A stretch of 64,000 nt of DNA from Lewinellaceae bacterium (GCA_020636375.1 JACJXZ010000006.1:248001-312000); one strand, 5' to 3'; shown: positions 45,147-54,263, counted from the stretch's first letter. The notes: generated by a model from the sequence alone, not told the origin. Made by a program: numbers and translations.

Positions 45147-47150
45147 TCAGTAATCCAGCAACCGCTCCAGCTGTTCCCGGAAGCGCGCTTTCGGCAGAAA
45201 CTGCTCCTCCAGTTTAGGCGAGAAGGGCACGGGCGTATCCAGGCCGGCGGCACGCAGCACCGGCGCGTCGAGGTATTGGAAGAGGTGCTCGGAGATGTAG
45301 GCGGCGATCTCTCCGCCGATGCCGCCGATGAGCGTATCCTCGTGGAGGATGATGACGCGGTTCGTTTTTTTGACCGTTTCCCTGATGGCTTCGTAGTCCA
45401 GCGGCAGCAGGGTCCGCAGGTCGAGGATGTCGGCGTCTACCCCCATCTCTTCGCAGGTTTGAACAGCCCAGTGGACGCCCATGCCGTAGGTGATCACAGA
45501 GACTTCTTTGCCTTCCTGCGCCAGGCGCGCTTTGCCGATCTCCACGGTGTAGTAATCGTCGGGCACCTCGGCAGTAATGGAGCGGTAGAGGGCTTTGTGT
45601 TCGAAATAGAGGACCGGGTTGGGGTCCTCGAAGCTGGCCAGCAGCAGGCCTTTCGCATCCTCGGGGGTCGAGGGATAAACGATCTTCAGCCCCGGCGTAT
45701 GGAAGAACCAGGCTTCGTTGCTCTGGGAGTGGAAGGGCCCGGCGGCCACCCCGGCGCCCGTCGGCATGCGGATGACCACGTCGGCGTACTGCCCCCACCG
45801 ATAGTGCAGCTTGGCCAGGTTGTTGACGATCTGGTTGAAGCCGCAGGTGACGAAGTCGGCAAATTGCATCTCTACCATGGCCTTGTAGCCTTTCAGGCTC
45901 AGCCCCAGGCCGATGCCGACGATAGCGCTTTCGCACAGGGGCGTATTGCGCACCCGTTCCCGGCCAAACCGCACAACGAACCCTTCCGTGATCTTGAAAA
46001 CGCCGCCGTAATCGGCAATGTCCTGCCCCATCAACACCAGGTTGCCGTGTGTCTCCATGGCCTGCCGCAGGCCGTCGGAAATGGCGTCGATGAAGCGGCG
46101 CGCCGTTTTTTTGCTGCTCTTCGGCCCTGCCGCCCGGCTCTGGAAGGGCGCGTATACATCGGCCAGCTCGCGCCCGGGGGTGGACTGTATGGACTCTTCG
46201 CCATAGGCAATCTCCAGGCCTTTGTTGATCTCTTTCTTAATGTCCTGATGGATCGCCTTAATCTGCTTTTCATCCAGCAGGCCTTCCTGCTGCAGATACC
46301 TTTCGTAATTCCGGACCGGGTCTCTGGCCGCCCAGTAGTCCAGCAACTCTCTGGGCACGTATTTGATGCCCGAGGCTTCCTCGTGGCCGCGCATGCGGAA
46401 GGTCTTGCAATCGACAAAGACCGGCTCGGGGTTTTCGCGCAGCTCTTCGGCCAGTTGGCGCAGGGTTTGGTAGACATCCAGGATGTTGTTGCCGTCCACG
46501 GCTACCGAGCGCATGCCATAACCTTTGGCGCGGTCCGACAAATTTTCGCAGAGGTATTGCTCCCGCGAGGGCGTCGACAGGCCGTAGCCGTTATTTTCGA
46601 TGACGAACAATACGGGCAGCCCCCAGACCGCTGCCGTGTTGAGGGCTTCGTGAAACTCGCCCTGGCTGGTGGCGCCGTCGCCGGTAAAGGCCAGCGAGAC
46701 CCTCCCCTCCCCCGCCAGCTTGTGTGCCAGGGCTACGCCGGCCGCCAGCGACAGCTGCGGCCCCAGGTGGGAGATCATGCCCACGATGCCGTAATCCATT
46801 GCGCCGAAGTGGAAGGAGCGGTCGCGCCCTTTGGTGAAGCCCAGGGCCTTGCCCTGCCACTGGGCGAAGAGGCGCTCCAGAGGCATCTCCCGGACGGTGA
46901 ACACCCCCAGGTTGCGGTGCATGGTAAAAATGAGCTCGTCGGGGAGCAGGGCGCTGGCGCAGCCCACGGAGATGGCCTCCTGGCCGATGCCGGAAAACCA
47001 CTTGCTAATCTTGCCCTGCCGCAGCAGGATGAGCATTTTCTCTTCGATCAGGCGCGGCGCCAGCAGCTGGCGGTAGAGCTTCAGCAACACCTCGTCGGAC
47101 AACTGCCCGCGGTCGTATCGAATGATCGGTTCTATGGCTTTATTTGTCAT
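45147..47150 (-). CDS. 2-oxoacid (branched-chain type) dehydrogenase E1, fused alpha and beta
   Basis: 667 residues from the ATG at 47150 (MTNKAIEPIIRYDRGQLSDE); an open extension to 47486 crosses non-coding DNA and is rejected. Thiamine-diphosphate enzyme for oxidative decarboxylation of 2-oxoacids. Alpha half (1 to about 320): GDGATSQGEFHEALNTAAVW with the following ENNGYG completes the ThDP motif, and the phosphorylation-loop-like region RMRGHEEASG. Beta half (about 350-667): ESAIVGIGLGLSLKGYKAM, EMQFADFV, DLRTLLPLDYEAI, EDTLIGGIGGEIAAYI. Fused E1 is common in Bacteroidota. E2/E3 partners are not in the window, so the exact substrate (branched-chain or pyruvate) is open. Confidence 0.93.
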   Translation of the reverse strand: MTNKAIEPIIRYDRGQLSDEVLLKLYRQLLAPRLIEEKMLILLRQGKISKWFSGIGQEAISVGCASALLPDELIFTMHRNLGVFTVREMPLERLFAQWQGKALGFTKGRDRSFHFGAMDYGIVGMISHLGPQLSLAAGVALAHKLAGEGRVSLAFTGDGATSQGEFHEALNTAAVWGLPVLFVIENNGYGLSTPSREQYLCENLSDRAKGYGMRSVAVDGNNILDVYQTLRQLAEELRENPEPVFVDCKTFRMRGHEEASGIKYVPRELLDYWAARDPVRNYERYLQQEGLLDEKQIKAIHQDIKKEINKGLEIAYGEESIQSTPGRELADVYAPFQSRAAGPKSSKKTARRFIDAISDGLRQAMETHGNLVLMGQDIADYGGVFKITEGFVVRFGRERVRNTPLCESAIVGIGLGLSLKGYKAMVEMQFADFVTCGFNQIVNNLAKLHYRWGQYADVVIRMPTGAGVAAGPFHSQSNEAWFFHTPGLKIVYPSTPEDAKGLLLASFEDPNPVLYFEHKALYRSITAEVPDDYYTVEIGKARLAQEGKEVSVITYGMGVHWAVQTCEEMGVDADILDLRTLLPLDYEAIRETVKKTNRVIILHEDTLIGGIGGEIAAYISEHLFQYLDAPVLRAAGLDTPVPFSPKLEEQFLPKARFREQLERLLDY

Positions 47151-47256
47151 GGTTTCATTTGTTTTGCCCCGGCTTTTTGCTGCGCGGGAGGCAGCCGGCA
47201 AAGCAGCAAAAAGCCGGGGCGCTCTGTTCCCCCACGAATACACATTTTTCCGCCCC

Positions 47257-47264
47257 CAAAGGTA
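47257..47264 (-). promoter_or_regulatory. Candidate -7 box of the E1 gene (TACCTTTG)
   Basis: Minus-strand TACCTTTG fits TAnnTTTG, about 107 bases upstream of the ATG at 47150, in the divergent gap shared with the hydrolase gene at 47371. Confidence 0.45.
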
Positions 47265-47370
47265 AAGCAAATTCCCACACATATTCCAGCCTCCCTTTAT
47301 AAACAAATGCCCCTCCCTCCGTATTTTAGCTATACATTCAAATTCAACTTCCTTTATAAAAAAATCCACT

Positions 47371-48222
47371 ATGTTAAGACATCTGATCCTCTTTGCGATG
47401 GCCCTCGGGCTGGTTTTTACCTCCTGCCAGAACAGCGGCAAGAGCGGCGGCCAGGGCGAAGGCGAGGCTGCCGACAGCAGCGACATGGCTCAGTTTGCGG
47501 GCGATGAAAAATTCAAGGGTGCCCACGAGGCGCCGATGGAACTCAACTTCGACGGCACCGGCCAGATGATCGAGTTCGACACCCCCGACGGGCAGAAGGG
47601 CAGCGCCTACGCCCTGATGCCGGAAGAAACGTCCAACAAGTACCTCTTCGTCATCCACGAATGGTGGGGCCTGAATAACCACATCAAGGCGGAGGCCGAG
47701 CGGTTGTTCGCCCACCTCGGCGACGTCAACGTCATGGCCCTCGATATCTACGACGGCAAGGTGGCCGACAACCCCGACAAGGCGGGCGAACTGATGCAGT
47801 CCGTCAAGGAAGAACGCGCCCGGGCCATCATCCAGGGCGCCATCAACAAGGCGGGCGCCGATGCCCGCATCGGCACCATCGGCTGGTGCTTCGGCGGCGG
47901 CTGGTCGCTGAAATCCGCTATCATGGCAGGTGATCAGGGCGTTGCCTGCGTGATGTACTACGGCATGCCCGTGCAGAACGCCAAGGAGATCGCCCCCCTG
48001 AAAGCGCCCATCCTCGGCATCTTCGCCAAACAGGACGAATGGATCACCCCGGAAGTGGCGCAGAAGTTCGAGAACCTGGCCAAAGCGGCCGGCAAGCAGA
48101 TCGAAGTTCAGATCTACGACGCCAACCACGCCTTCGCCAACCCCAGCGGCGACCGCTATAACGAGGAAGCGGCTCAGAAAGCCAACCAGGAGGCCTGGAG
48201 CTTCCTGGAGAAGCATTTGTAA
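47371..48222 (+). CDS. Dienelactone hydrolase family lipoprotein
   Basis: 283 residues. N-terminal lipoprotein signal with the lipobox Cys at 19 (LGLVFTSC), then a Gly/Ser linker, so the enzyme is membrane-tethered on the periplasmic or outer side. Alpha/beta hydrolase of the DLH type: HEWWGLNNH (96-104), nucleophile elbow GWCFGGG with Cys173, acid Asp222 in KQDEWI, and His253 in DANHAFANP. Substrate unknown; family members open lactones or esters. Convergent with the prolyl oligopeptidase gene across a perfect hairpin. Confidence 0.93.
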   Translation: MLRHLILFAMALGLVFTSCQNSGKSGGQGEGEAADSSDMAQFAGDEKFKGAHEAPMELNFDGTGQMIEFDTPDGQKGSAYALMPEETSNKYLFVIHEWWGLNNHIKAEAERLFAHLGDVNVMALDIYDGKVADNPDKAGELMQSVKEERARAIIQGAINKAGADARIGTIGWCFGGGWSLKSAIMAGDQGVACVMYYGMPVQNAKEIAPLKAPILGIFAKQDEWITPEVAQKFENLAKAAGKQIEVQIYDANHAFANPSGDRYNEEAAQKANQEAWSFLEKHL

Positions 48223-48229
48223 AGCCATA

Positions 48230-48262
48230 AGACTTGCCAGGTTTTTGAAACCTGGCAAGTCT
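48230..48262. terminator. Bidirectional terminator, perfect 15-bp stem
   Basis: AGACTTGCCAGGTTT (48230-48244) pairs with its exact complement (48248-48262), with a 3-base loop. It fills the gap between the convergent stops at 48222 and 48265. Confidence 0.88.
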
Positions 48263-48264
48263 AT

Positions 48265-50394
48265 TCAATCCACCAATTCCCCCACCTGGTCCACCATAAA
48301 CGCATAAATCAGCGCCGTCTCCTTCTGGCTGGCGAAACGGCCGGACTCCCCGGCGTGGCCCGCGCCCATGTTGCACTTGAACAGCACCGGTTCTGTACCC
48401 GTATTGTTCTCGCGGATCTTCTGCACCCACTTGGCGGGGTTGTGGTAAAGCACCTGCGTGTCGTTGAGGCCGCCGGTGGCCAGGATGGCGGGGTAGTCCG
48501 CCGGCTTCACATTGTCGTAGGGCGACCAGCTGAGCATGTAGTCGTAGGCTTCCTTTTCGTAGGGGTTGCCCCATTCCTCGTATTCCAGGGTGGTCAGGGG
48601 CAGGTCGGGGTTGCGCATGTCGCTGATGACGTCCATCCAGGGCACCCGGGCGATGATGCCCTTGAACAGGTAAGGGCGCATATTGGCAACGGCGCCCATC
48701 AGCATACCGCCGGCGCTGCCGCCCATGGCGAAGAGTCCTTCCGTTGAGGTGTATTGTTTATCCACCAGATATTGCCCGCAATCGATGAAATCGGTGAAGG
48801 TGTTCTTCTTTTTCATCAGCTTGCCGTCCTCGTACCACTGCCGGCCCATCTCCTGCCCGCCGCGGATGTGGGCGATGGCGTAGACGAAGCCGCGGTCGAG
48901 CAGGCTGATGACGCTGCTGTTGAAATATGGCATGGAGCTGGCGCCGTAGGAGCCGTAGGAATAGAGCAGGCAGGGGTTGCTGCCGTCCTGCCGGAACAGT
49001 TCTTTTTGGTATACTATAGAAATGGGCACCTGCGTGCCGTCCTGAGCAGTAGCCCAGAGGCGCTTCGTCTCGTAGAGCGAGCCGTCGAAACCGCCGCCCA
49101 CCTTTTGCTGTTTGAGCAGCTTCTTTTCCCGGCTGGAAAGGCTGTAGCCGAAGGTAGACTGGGGAGTAGTGAGCGACTGGTAGTTGTAGCGGATGCTGTC
49201 GGAGCCGAATTCATCATTGGGGCCGTACATATTGGCCGCATACACTTCCTCGCCGAAATCGACGTAATAGCTCTCCCCGCTCTGCCGGTTGATCACGCGG
49301 ATTTTGTCCAGCGCCCGGGTTCTTTCCTGCACTACCAGGTATTTGTCCCGCACGGTATAGCCGTTGATGAGAACTTCCGGATTGTGCGGCACCAGATCCT
49401 TCCAGTTGGCCAGCCCGGGCGACCGGACGGGGGCGGTGGAAATCTTGAAGTTCTGCGCCTGGTGGTTGTTGTAAATGTGGAACTCGTTGCCGGTGTAGGA
49501 TTCCACCTGGTATTCGAGGTTCTTCCGGCGGGGCTGCACGACCTGCAGGGTTCCTTCCGGCTGATCGGCGCCGAGGAACCACACTTCGCTGGAGGTAGTG
49601 CTGCCGGAACCGACAAAGATGTACCGGTTGTCCCAGGAGCGGTCCACAAAGGCGGAGAAGGTGCTGTCCGGCTCGGTATACACTTCCGCATCCTGGCCCG
49701 GATCGGCGCCCAGCAAGTGGCGTTTCACGAGATAGCTGCGCACCGTCTTGTCGTTCAGGATGTAGAAGAAGTGCCTGCTGTCGTTGGCCCAGGCGCCGCC
49801 ATAAGAGCAATCGGATATCCGGTCGGGCAGCAGCTCGCCGGTCTCCAGGTTTTTGAAATAAAGGGTATTTCGGCGGTCTCCGGCAGTATCCACCAGATAG
49901 GCAATCGTCCGGTTGTCCGGGCTGACAAAATACTGGAACAGGCGGTAAATCTTGTAGCCGCTGGCCATTTCGTTGACATCGAGCAGAATCTCCTCGGGAG
50001 CGCCCATGTCCTCTTTTTTCCGGCAATAGAAGGGGTATTCCTTGCCCTCCTCGTAGCGCACATAGTACCAGTAGCCGTTCTGTTTGGTGGGCAGGGATTC
50101 GTATTTCTGTTCGATGCGGGCCACCAGCTCCTCGTATATTTCGTCCTGCAGCGCCTCGGTATGGGCCAGTTGCTGTTCGCAGTAGGCGTTCTCCGCCTCC
50201 AGGTGTTGGATCACCTCCGGGTCGGTGGGGTCGTTGAGCCAGTAATAGGGGTCTTCGCGGGTAGCGCCGAATTCTTCAAAGGCGTGAGCTGCCTTTGTGG
50301 CAACGGGCGGCCCGGCGACGGCGGTGTCGGTGGCAGATTGCTGGCGGCAGCCCCAAAAAACCAGCAACAAGAACAAAGGGAATGACCTTGACAT
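48265..50394 (-). CDS. ptrB: Prolyl oligopeptidase family S9 (oligopeptidase B-like) lipoprotein
   Basis: 709 residues. Lipoprotein-like N terminus (FPLFLLLVFWGC, Cys16). N-terminal beta-propeller domain, about 80-430, then the alpha/beta hydrolase catalytic domain. Catalytic Ser in GGSAGG near 560, Asp in GGLNDTQVLY near 644, His in AGHAGES near 680; the glutamates of oligopeptidase B-type specificity cannot be confirmed by eye. Also diagnostic: YGSYGASSMPYFN and AHIRGGQEMGRQWYEDGK. Cleaves short peptides, probably after basic residues (family inference), in the periplasm. The symbol ptrB is by similarity. Confidence 0.92.
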   Translation of the reverse strand: MSRSFPLFLLLVFWGCRQQSATDTAVAGPPVATKAAHAFEEFGATREDPYYWLNDPTDPEVIQHLEAENAYCEQQLAHTEALQDEIYEELVARIEQKYESLPTKQNGYWYYVRYEEGKEYPFYCRKKEDMGAPEEILLDVNEMASGYKIYRLFQYFVSPDNRTIAYLVDTAGDRRNTLYFKNLETGELLPDRISDCSYGGAWANDSRHFFYILNDKTVRSYLVKRHLLGADPGQDAEVYTEPDSTFSAFVDRSWDNRYIFVGSGSTTSSEVWFLGADQPEGTLQVVQPRRKNLEYQVESYTGNEFHIYNNHQAQNFKISTAPVRSPGLANWKDLVPHNPEVLINGYTVRDKYLVVQERTRALDKIRVINRQSGESYYVDFGEEVYAANMYGPNDEFGSDSIRYNYQSLTTPQSTFGYSLSSREKKLLKQQKVGGGFDGSLYETKRLWATAQDGTQVPISIVYQKELFRQDGSNPCLLYSYGSYGASSMPYFNSSVISLLDRGFVYAIAHIRGGQEMGRQWYEDGKLMKKKNTFTDFIDCGQYLVDKQYTSTEGLFAMGGSAGGMLMGAVANMRPYLFKGIIARVPWMDVISDMRNPDLPLTTLEYEEWGNPYEKEAYDYMLSWSPYDNVKPADYPAILATGGLNDTQVLYHNPAKWVQKIRENNTGTEPVLFKCNMGAGHAGESGRFASQKETALIYAFMVDQVGELVD

Positions 50395-50477
50395 GGTTCC
50401 TATGGTTTAGGGAGAAAAACAGGGGACGAAAATACGACAATCTTTTCTGATTCCATCCCCTCCTCTCCCCAAACCTC

Positions 50478-52016
50478 CTACTTCACGACCACCACCTTCT
50501 TAACCGCTATCCGGCCATCCTGCCTGATTTGTAAAATATATGTCCCTCCCGCCAGGCCGCTCAGGTCCAGATCCAGGGTGTTGCCCGCCCCGGCAACCCA
50601 CAGGGATCGGGCCGGCTGGCCTGTCAGGTTAAAGGCGCTGAGCTGCACTTCTGCACCGGGAAAGGCATCTGCATCCAATTGGATTCGGAATAAGCCGCTA
50701 CCGGGGTTGGGCGAAATGGCAACGGCCGAAGGATCCACGATTTTAACTTCTTCAGTACCTACAAACACTTCGTAATAAAAGGTAGTATGGCTTCGTTTTT
50801 GCCAGGCGCTTTCATCTACGGACCACACTTGATATTCGCGGGTGCTGGTATTTCCATTGGCGTCAGGTGTATAAATGTTACGTTCGGAGTTTACCCAAAA
50901 GCCCACGTCATAATTCCAATATTGATACCATTGAAGCGTCAGGTTGAAGTTTTCGTCGTACTCGGCAATATTCCGGTAAGCGCCTAACCAGGAAGCGGTA
51001 CTTTCCTCCCAATTCGATACCGTCAACAAGGTACGGTCACCATTGTTATTGTATTCGTATTCATATCTATAGTCAAAGGCCCACGACTGGGCATCCGCAT
51101 CCCAGTACTGGCCGGTTATGTCTGTAACCTGGCCCTCGCTGTTGTAAGTGTAGATGATCCTCCTGTCATCTGTCCAGTCCTGGCCATCCGGCACCTGATA
51201 CAGCTGTATGGCCAGGTTGCCGTCATCGTCATACTCCCGGCTTTGCCGCCAATCGGTTACCCACTCGCCGTCTTCCCAGGATTGCCCGATAAGGAGTAAG
51301 GGGTTTCCCTCGCCGTCGTAGGAGGTAAACAGGGTTCGGTTGTCATTTTCCAGGTTGCCAGGCATAAACGCCCAAAGAAAAGTCTCTGATGCCAAATTGC
51401 CGGTAACCGGGTCATAGGCCAGTACATATTTATAGAGGTCCAGCCATCCTCCATCCTGCCACTCCCTCCGATAAAACAAAGTAATATTGCCATCCTCGTT
51501 GTATTCAGAAAGGATTTGGCTGTCGCCGTATTCATGGCCCCAGCCGGCGCCATCCCAGCTCTCCTCGGTAGAAGAAGTTCGTTGATTGTCTGCATTGTAG
51601 GTGCTGACTTCCCGCCAGGACCTCACCCAGAGCGTTCCGTCCCAAACCCGACCCAAGCTCTCGATACGGTTGTTGCGCTCATCATACGTATACTCAACGG
51701 AATCAACATGCACCCAGCCAGCCTGATCATCATCCCACCTTTTCCGGTATTCCGCAATGACGCGGTAGTCCTCCGGCGGGTTTCCATCCAGCCTGCCGGC
51801 CTGCCAGGCCCCAAGGTGCCTCGCCAGGTGGGCAGACGGGGCTGCCAGGCCGCCGGGCACCTCGCCGGATGGAGAGGCGCGCAGGGCTTCATACAATTCG
51901 CCGGCAACCTCGGGAGGCAATTCCTTCCATAGTTCCGCCGATGGGTATGTTTGAGAAAACAAGGGAGAGGATATTAAACAGTATAAGAAAATACAAAGGG
52001 TCAAAACAGATTTCAT
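50478..52016 (-). CDS. Secreted protein of YD-like repeats with T9SS type A tail
   Basis: 512 residues from the ATG at 52016 (MKSVLTLCIFLYCLISSPLF signal peptide; an in-frame ATG at 52088 precedes it). The body is a string of about eight Trp/Tyr/Asp-rich repeats: WDGAGWGHEYGDSQ, EWQDGGWLDLYKYVLAYD, SWEDGEWVTDWRQSREYDDD, each close to NGN-type turns, similar to DUF3836/YD-like repeats in Bacteroidota surface proteins. The tail has AISPNPGSGLFRIQLDADA and GLAGGTYILQIRQDGRI. Ligand unknown. Confidence 0.85.
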   Translation of the reverse strand: MKSVLTLCIFLYCLISSPLFSQTYPSAELWKELPPEVAGELYEALRASPSGEVPGGLAAPSAHLARHLGAWQAGRLDGNPPEDYRVIAEYRKRWDDDQAGWVHVDSVEYTYDERNNRIESLGRVWDGTLWVRSWREVSTYNADNQRTSSTEESWDGAGWGHEYGDSQILSEYNEDGNITLFYRREWQDGGWLDLYKYVLAYDPVTGNLASETFLWAFMPGNLENDNRTLFTSYDGEGNPLLLIGQSWEDGEWVTDWRQSREYDDDGNLAIQLYQVPDGQDWTDDRRIIYTYNSEGQVTDITGQYWDADAQSWAFDYRYEYEYNNNGDRTLLTVSNWEESTASWLGAYRNIAEYDENFNLTLQWYQYWNYDVGFWVNSERNIYTPDANGNTSTREYQVWSVDESAWQKRSHTTFYYEVFVGTEEVKIVDPSAVAISPNPGSGLFRIQLDADAFPGAEVQLSAFNLTGQPARSLWVAGAGNTLDLDLSGLAGGTYILQIRQDGRIAVKKVVVVK

Positions 52017-52185
52017 GGCATTGGATTTTAGGTAAATGAATTGTTCGCTTTTCCAAAGAGAAAATAAATCTTTGCTAAGATAGGTCAAATGTGCCTAAAA
52101 GCTTCTGGACATAAATTGCGTATATCTGGACAAATATTGCAAATATGGAACAGGGGGAAAACCGGAATGCCTGGAGGGAAGCGAT

Positions 52186-52275
52186 GGTGGAAATGGAGAT
52201 ACAATGGAAATATAGGGGAGACACGGTGGAGATACAATGGAGATACAATGGAGATACGGTGGAAATGCAGTGGAG
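52186..52275. repeat. 10-bp microsatellite, unit TGGAGATACA
   Basis: ATACAATGGAGATACAATGG and degenerate neighbours (TGGAAATATA, GGGGAGACAC, TGGAGATACG, TGGAAATGCA). Same unit, allowing one base, as the array at 4508-4675, in the opposite orientation. It lies in the 587-bp gap upstream of the T9SS gene, in which no gene was seen. Confidence 0.85.
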
Positions 52276-52319
52276 CCCGCATAGCATATAACGGACTGCG
52301 CACTACCGGTAAAATTGGG

Positions 52320-52517
52320 CCGGATTGTGTAAACGTGTTAAAGTGAGTTATACTGACGCACGCTTGGTTTTTGCTTTACAAAAACCAGCGAGGTCAGTAT
52401 ATGCTGACCCGGCCGGTCCTGTAGCCGACAAAACCAGCCGTGCGTCAGTATAGGTGTAAATGACCGGGGCCTTTTTTCTTTTACACCTTTACACGCTTGC
52501 ACATTTACGCAATCCGG
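52320..52517. repeat. Nested inverted repeats (palindrome within palindrome)
   Basis: Outer arms: CCGGATTGTGTAAACGTGTT (52320 onwards) and its imperfect complement ending CGCAATCCGG at 52517. Inner element 52349-52452 has ends TATACTGACGCACG (left) and CGTGCGTCAGTATA (right), exact complements, each extended by a GGTTTT/AAAACC stretch. At its centre is another hairpin, GTCAGTATATGCTGAC. No reading frame. The simplest view is one small palindromic element inserted into another. Confidence 0.7.
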
Positions 52518-52603
52518 AAATATGGCCTGGCAGCCTGCATGGGCCAAGGCCCTATGTGCCCTGCTGTGAAACCCCTATGTGTTCCATGCGATAAGAAAAC
52601 GCC

Positions 52604-53161
52604 TCAGTTCACAATAAAATCCCCCTTCATATTCACATAGTGGGCCGGAAAGGAGCACATGAACTTGTAGCTGCCCTTGGCCGGCGCGTCGAACTCGATG
52701 GAAGTCGATTCTCCCCCGCCGACCATTTTGGTGTGTACGATGATGTTGTCCGCCTGCCCTTCCGGGATGTAGTCGTTGTCCTTGGCCAGCGCGGCTTCGT
52801 TGGCGAAGGCCTCGACCGTTATTTCCGGCTTCAGCAGCACGAAGTTGTGGCCCATGGCCTCTTTGGCCATTTTGCCGATGTGGGTGAGGGTCAGCTTGAT
52901 CTTCTGGCCTTCTTTGACTTCGATCTTATTGAGGTTGTACTTCATCAGGTCGTCGCCGGTGAGGCGGATGGTGACGGTGCTGCCGTCTGCCGACACCTCT
53001 ATCGGCTCGGGCTCTTCGGCAATCATAGACTTCGGCGGCGCTTTGGCATCGCCGGAGGAGCTGTCGCTGCCGGCCGATCCGCCGCCGCAGGAGGTTGCCA
53101 GGAAGCCGAAGCTCAGTATGAAAACGCTTGCGCCGAGGAGTGAAATGATGTTCTTTTTCAT
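52604..53161 (-). CDS. Azurin-like blue copper lipoprotein
   Basis: 185 residues. Lipoprotein signal with Cys25 (LATSC), then a Gly/Ser/Asp linker and an azurin domain of about 130 residues. Type 1 copper ligands are in place: His105 (AMGHNFVLL), Cys169, His174 and Met178 in MCSFPAHYVNMKG (C-x4-H-x3-M). A small electron carrier anchored to the membrane, probably feeding a terminal oxidase or cytochrome c peroxidase (family inference). Monocistronic; no terminator was found at its 3' side beyond the palindromes at 52320-52517. Confidence 0.94.
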   Translation of the reverse strand: MKKNIISLLGASVFILSFGFLATSCGGGSAGSDSSSGDAKAPPKSMIAEEPEPIEVSADGSTVTIRLTGDDLMKYNLNKIEVKEGQKIKLTLTHIGKMAKEAMGHNFVLLKPEITVEAFANEAALAKDNDYIPEGQADNIIVHTKMVGGGESTSIEFDAPAKGSYKFMCSFPAHYVNMKGDFIVN

Positions 53162-53305
53162 GATGTTAACGGTTTTTGTAGAGCCGTGAAGTTAACGCAT
53201 TATTCTCGTTTTGCCTAGCAGATCACATCCCACTTCAAATGGGAGTTGTTTCATCAACCAGCCGACAATTCTCAGAACAGGGAACCCAGGAATTAAAGGA
53301 TTTCT

Positions 53306-53447
53306 GTAACTATTTAGGTGGCCTGCCATCTAGACGGCTTTATTGCCACAAAGACTCCAAGGCACAAAGATTGCACCAAGGCTTTGTGCCATCTTAGAGT
53401 TTTTGTGTCTTTGTGGCAAAAGCCTATTGACCCAGCTAAATAGTTAC
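53306..53447. mobile_element. 142-bp miniature element with IS66-type ends and perfect 8-bp target duplication
   Basis: Ends GTAACTATTTAG (53306-53317) and CTAAATAGTTAC (53436-53447) are identical to those of the IS66-family element at 11628-13358. Flanked by GGATTTCT on both sides (53298-53305 and 53448-53455), an exact 8-bp duplication. The interior is a near-palindrome: TTGCCACAAAGACTCCAAGG on the left arm, TTTTTGTGTCTTTGTGGCAA on the right. No coding frame. It takes up most of the gap between azurin and the DUF4386 gene. Confidence 0.92.
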
Positions 53448-53570
53448 GGATTTCTTATAATTCTCATTGGAAACCTGATCCATGAAACTGAGGCATTTTG
53501 CGGTAAATACTCCCGATCCTGCCCAGGCTTTGCCAAAAAGCCCTTATTTTGCCTGCTTTAAACACAAAAA

Positions 53571-54263
53571 ATGAACCCACTTGACAAAATGGCCAGGATC
53601 GCCGGCCTGGGCTATCTCATCATATTCATCACCGGTTTTTTCGCCAACTTCTTCGTGCTGGAAGGCCTGGTGGCGGATGGAGACGCAGCCACTACTTTCG
53701 CCAACATCGGAAACAACCTCCTGCAATTTCGATGGGGCATCTTCAGCTTCCTCATCATGGTCATAGCAGACGTGTTGCTGGCCTGGCCGCTTTACCTGCT
53801 GCTTAAGCCGGTGAATAAGGACCTTTCCCTGTTGTCCGCCTGGCTCCGGCTGTTAAACGGCGCCATTTTCGGAGTGGCCGTGGTAAATTTGTTTGGCGTG
53901 CTGCGGCTATTTGGCGGAGAGCAGTACCTGGCCGTTTTTGAACCCTCAGCATTGCATGCGCGCACTCAGTTCTTGCTCGATGCGTTCAACTACACCTGGC
54001 TGATCGGGCTGGTATTCTTTGGGCTGCACCTCCTGGTTTTAGGATACCTTGTGTTCCGATCCGGGTATATCCCGAAGGTGTTGGGGCTGCTGCTGCAGCT
54101 GGCGGCCCTCGGTTACTTTGCCGACAGCTTCGCTCAATTCCTGCTGCCCAACTATAATGACTATCAGGCGGTATTTGAAATGATCGTGGTGATACCGGGG
54201 GTTGTCGGAGAGTTTTCGTTTACCGTATGGCTGTTGGTGAAGGGCGTAAAGGGGGATAAGTAG
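53571..54263 (+). CDS. DUF4386 family membrane protein
   Basis: 230 residues, six hydrophobic segments: about 12-30, 55-78, 100-120, 140-160, 168-190, 205-225. N-terminal LDKMARIAGLGYLIIFITG matches DUF4386 (PF14329). An inner-membrane protein of unknown function. The stop codon TAG (54261-54263) lies inside the left end of the repeat at 54258-54386, so the last codons were probably set by that insertion. Confidence 0.85.
   Translation: MNPLDKMARIAGLGYLIIFITGFFANFFVLEGLVADGDAATTFANIGNNLLQFRWGIFSFLIMVIADVLLAWPLYLLLKPVNKDLSLLSAWLRLLNGAIFGVAVVNLFGVLRLFGGEQYLAVFEPSALHARTQFLLDAFNYTWLIGLVFFGLHLLVLGYLVFRSGYIPKVLGLLLQLAALGYFADSFAQFLLPNYNDYQAVFEMIVVIPGVVGEFSFTVWLLVKGVKGDK

Noticed and set aside
47151..47486. 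112 extra N-terminal codons of the E1 gene
   Set aside because: They overlap the promoter region and the divergent hydrolase gene and lack E1 similarity.
45276..47507. 743-codon plus-strand frame opposite the E1 gene
   Set aside because: The minus strand has all ThDP-enzyme motifs; the plus frame has none.
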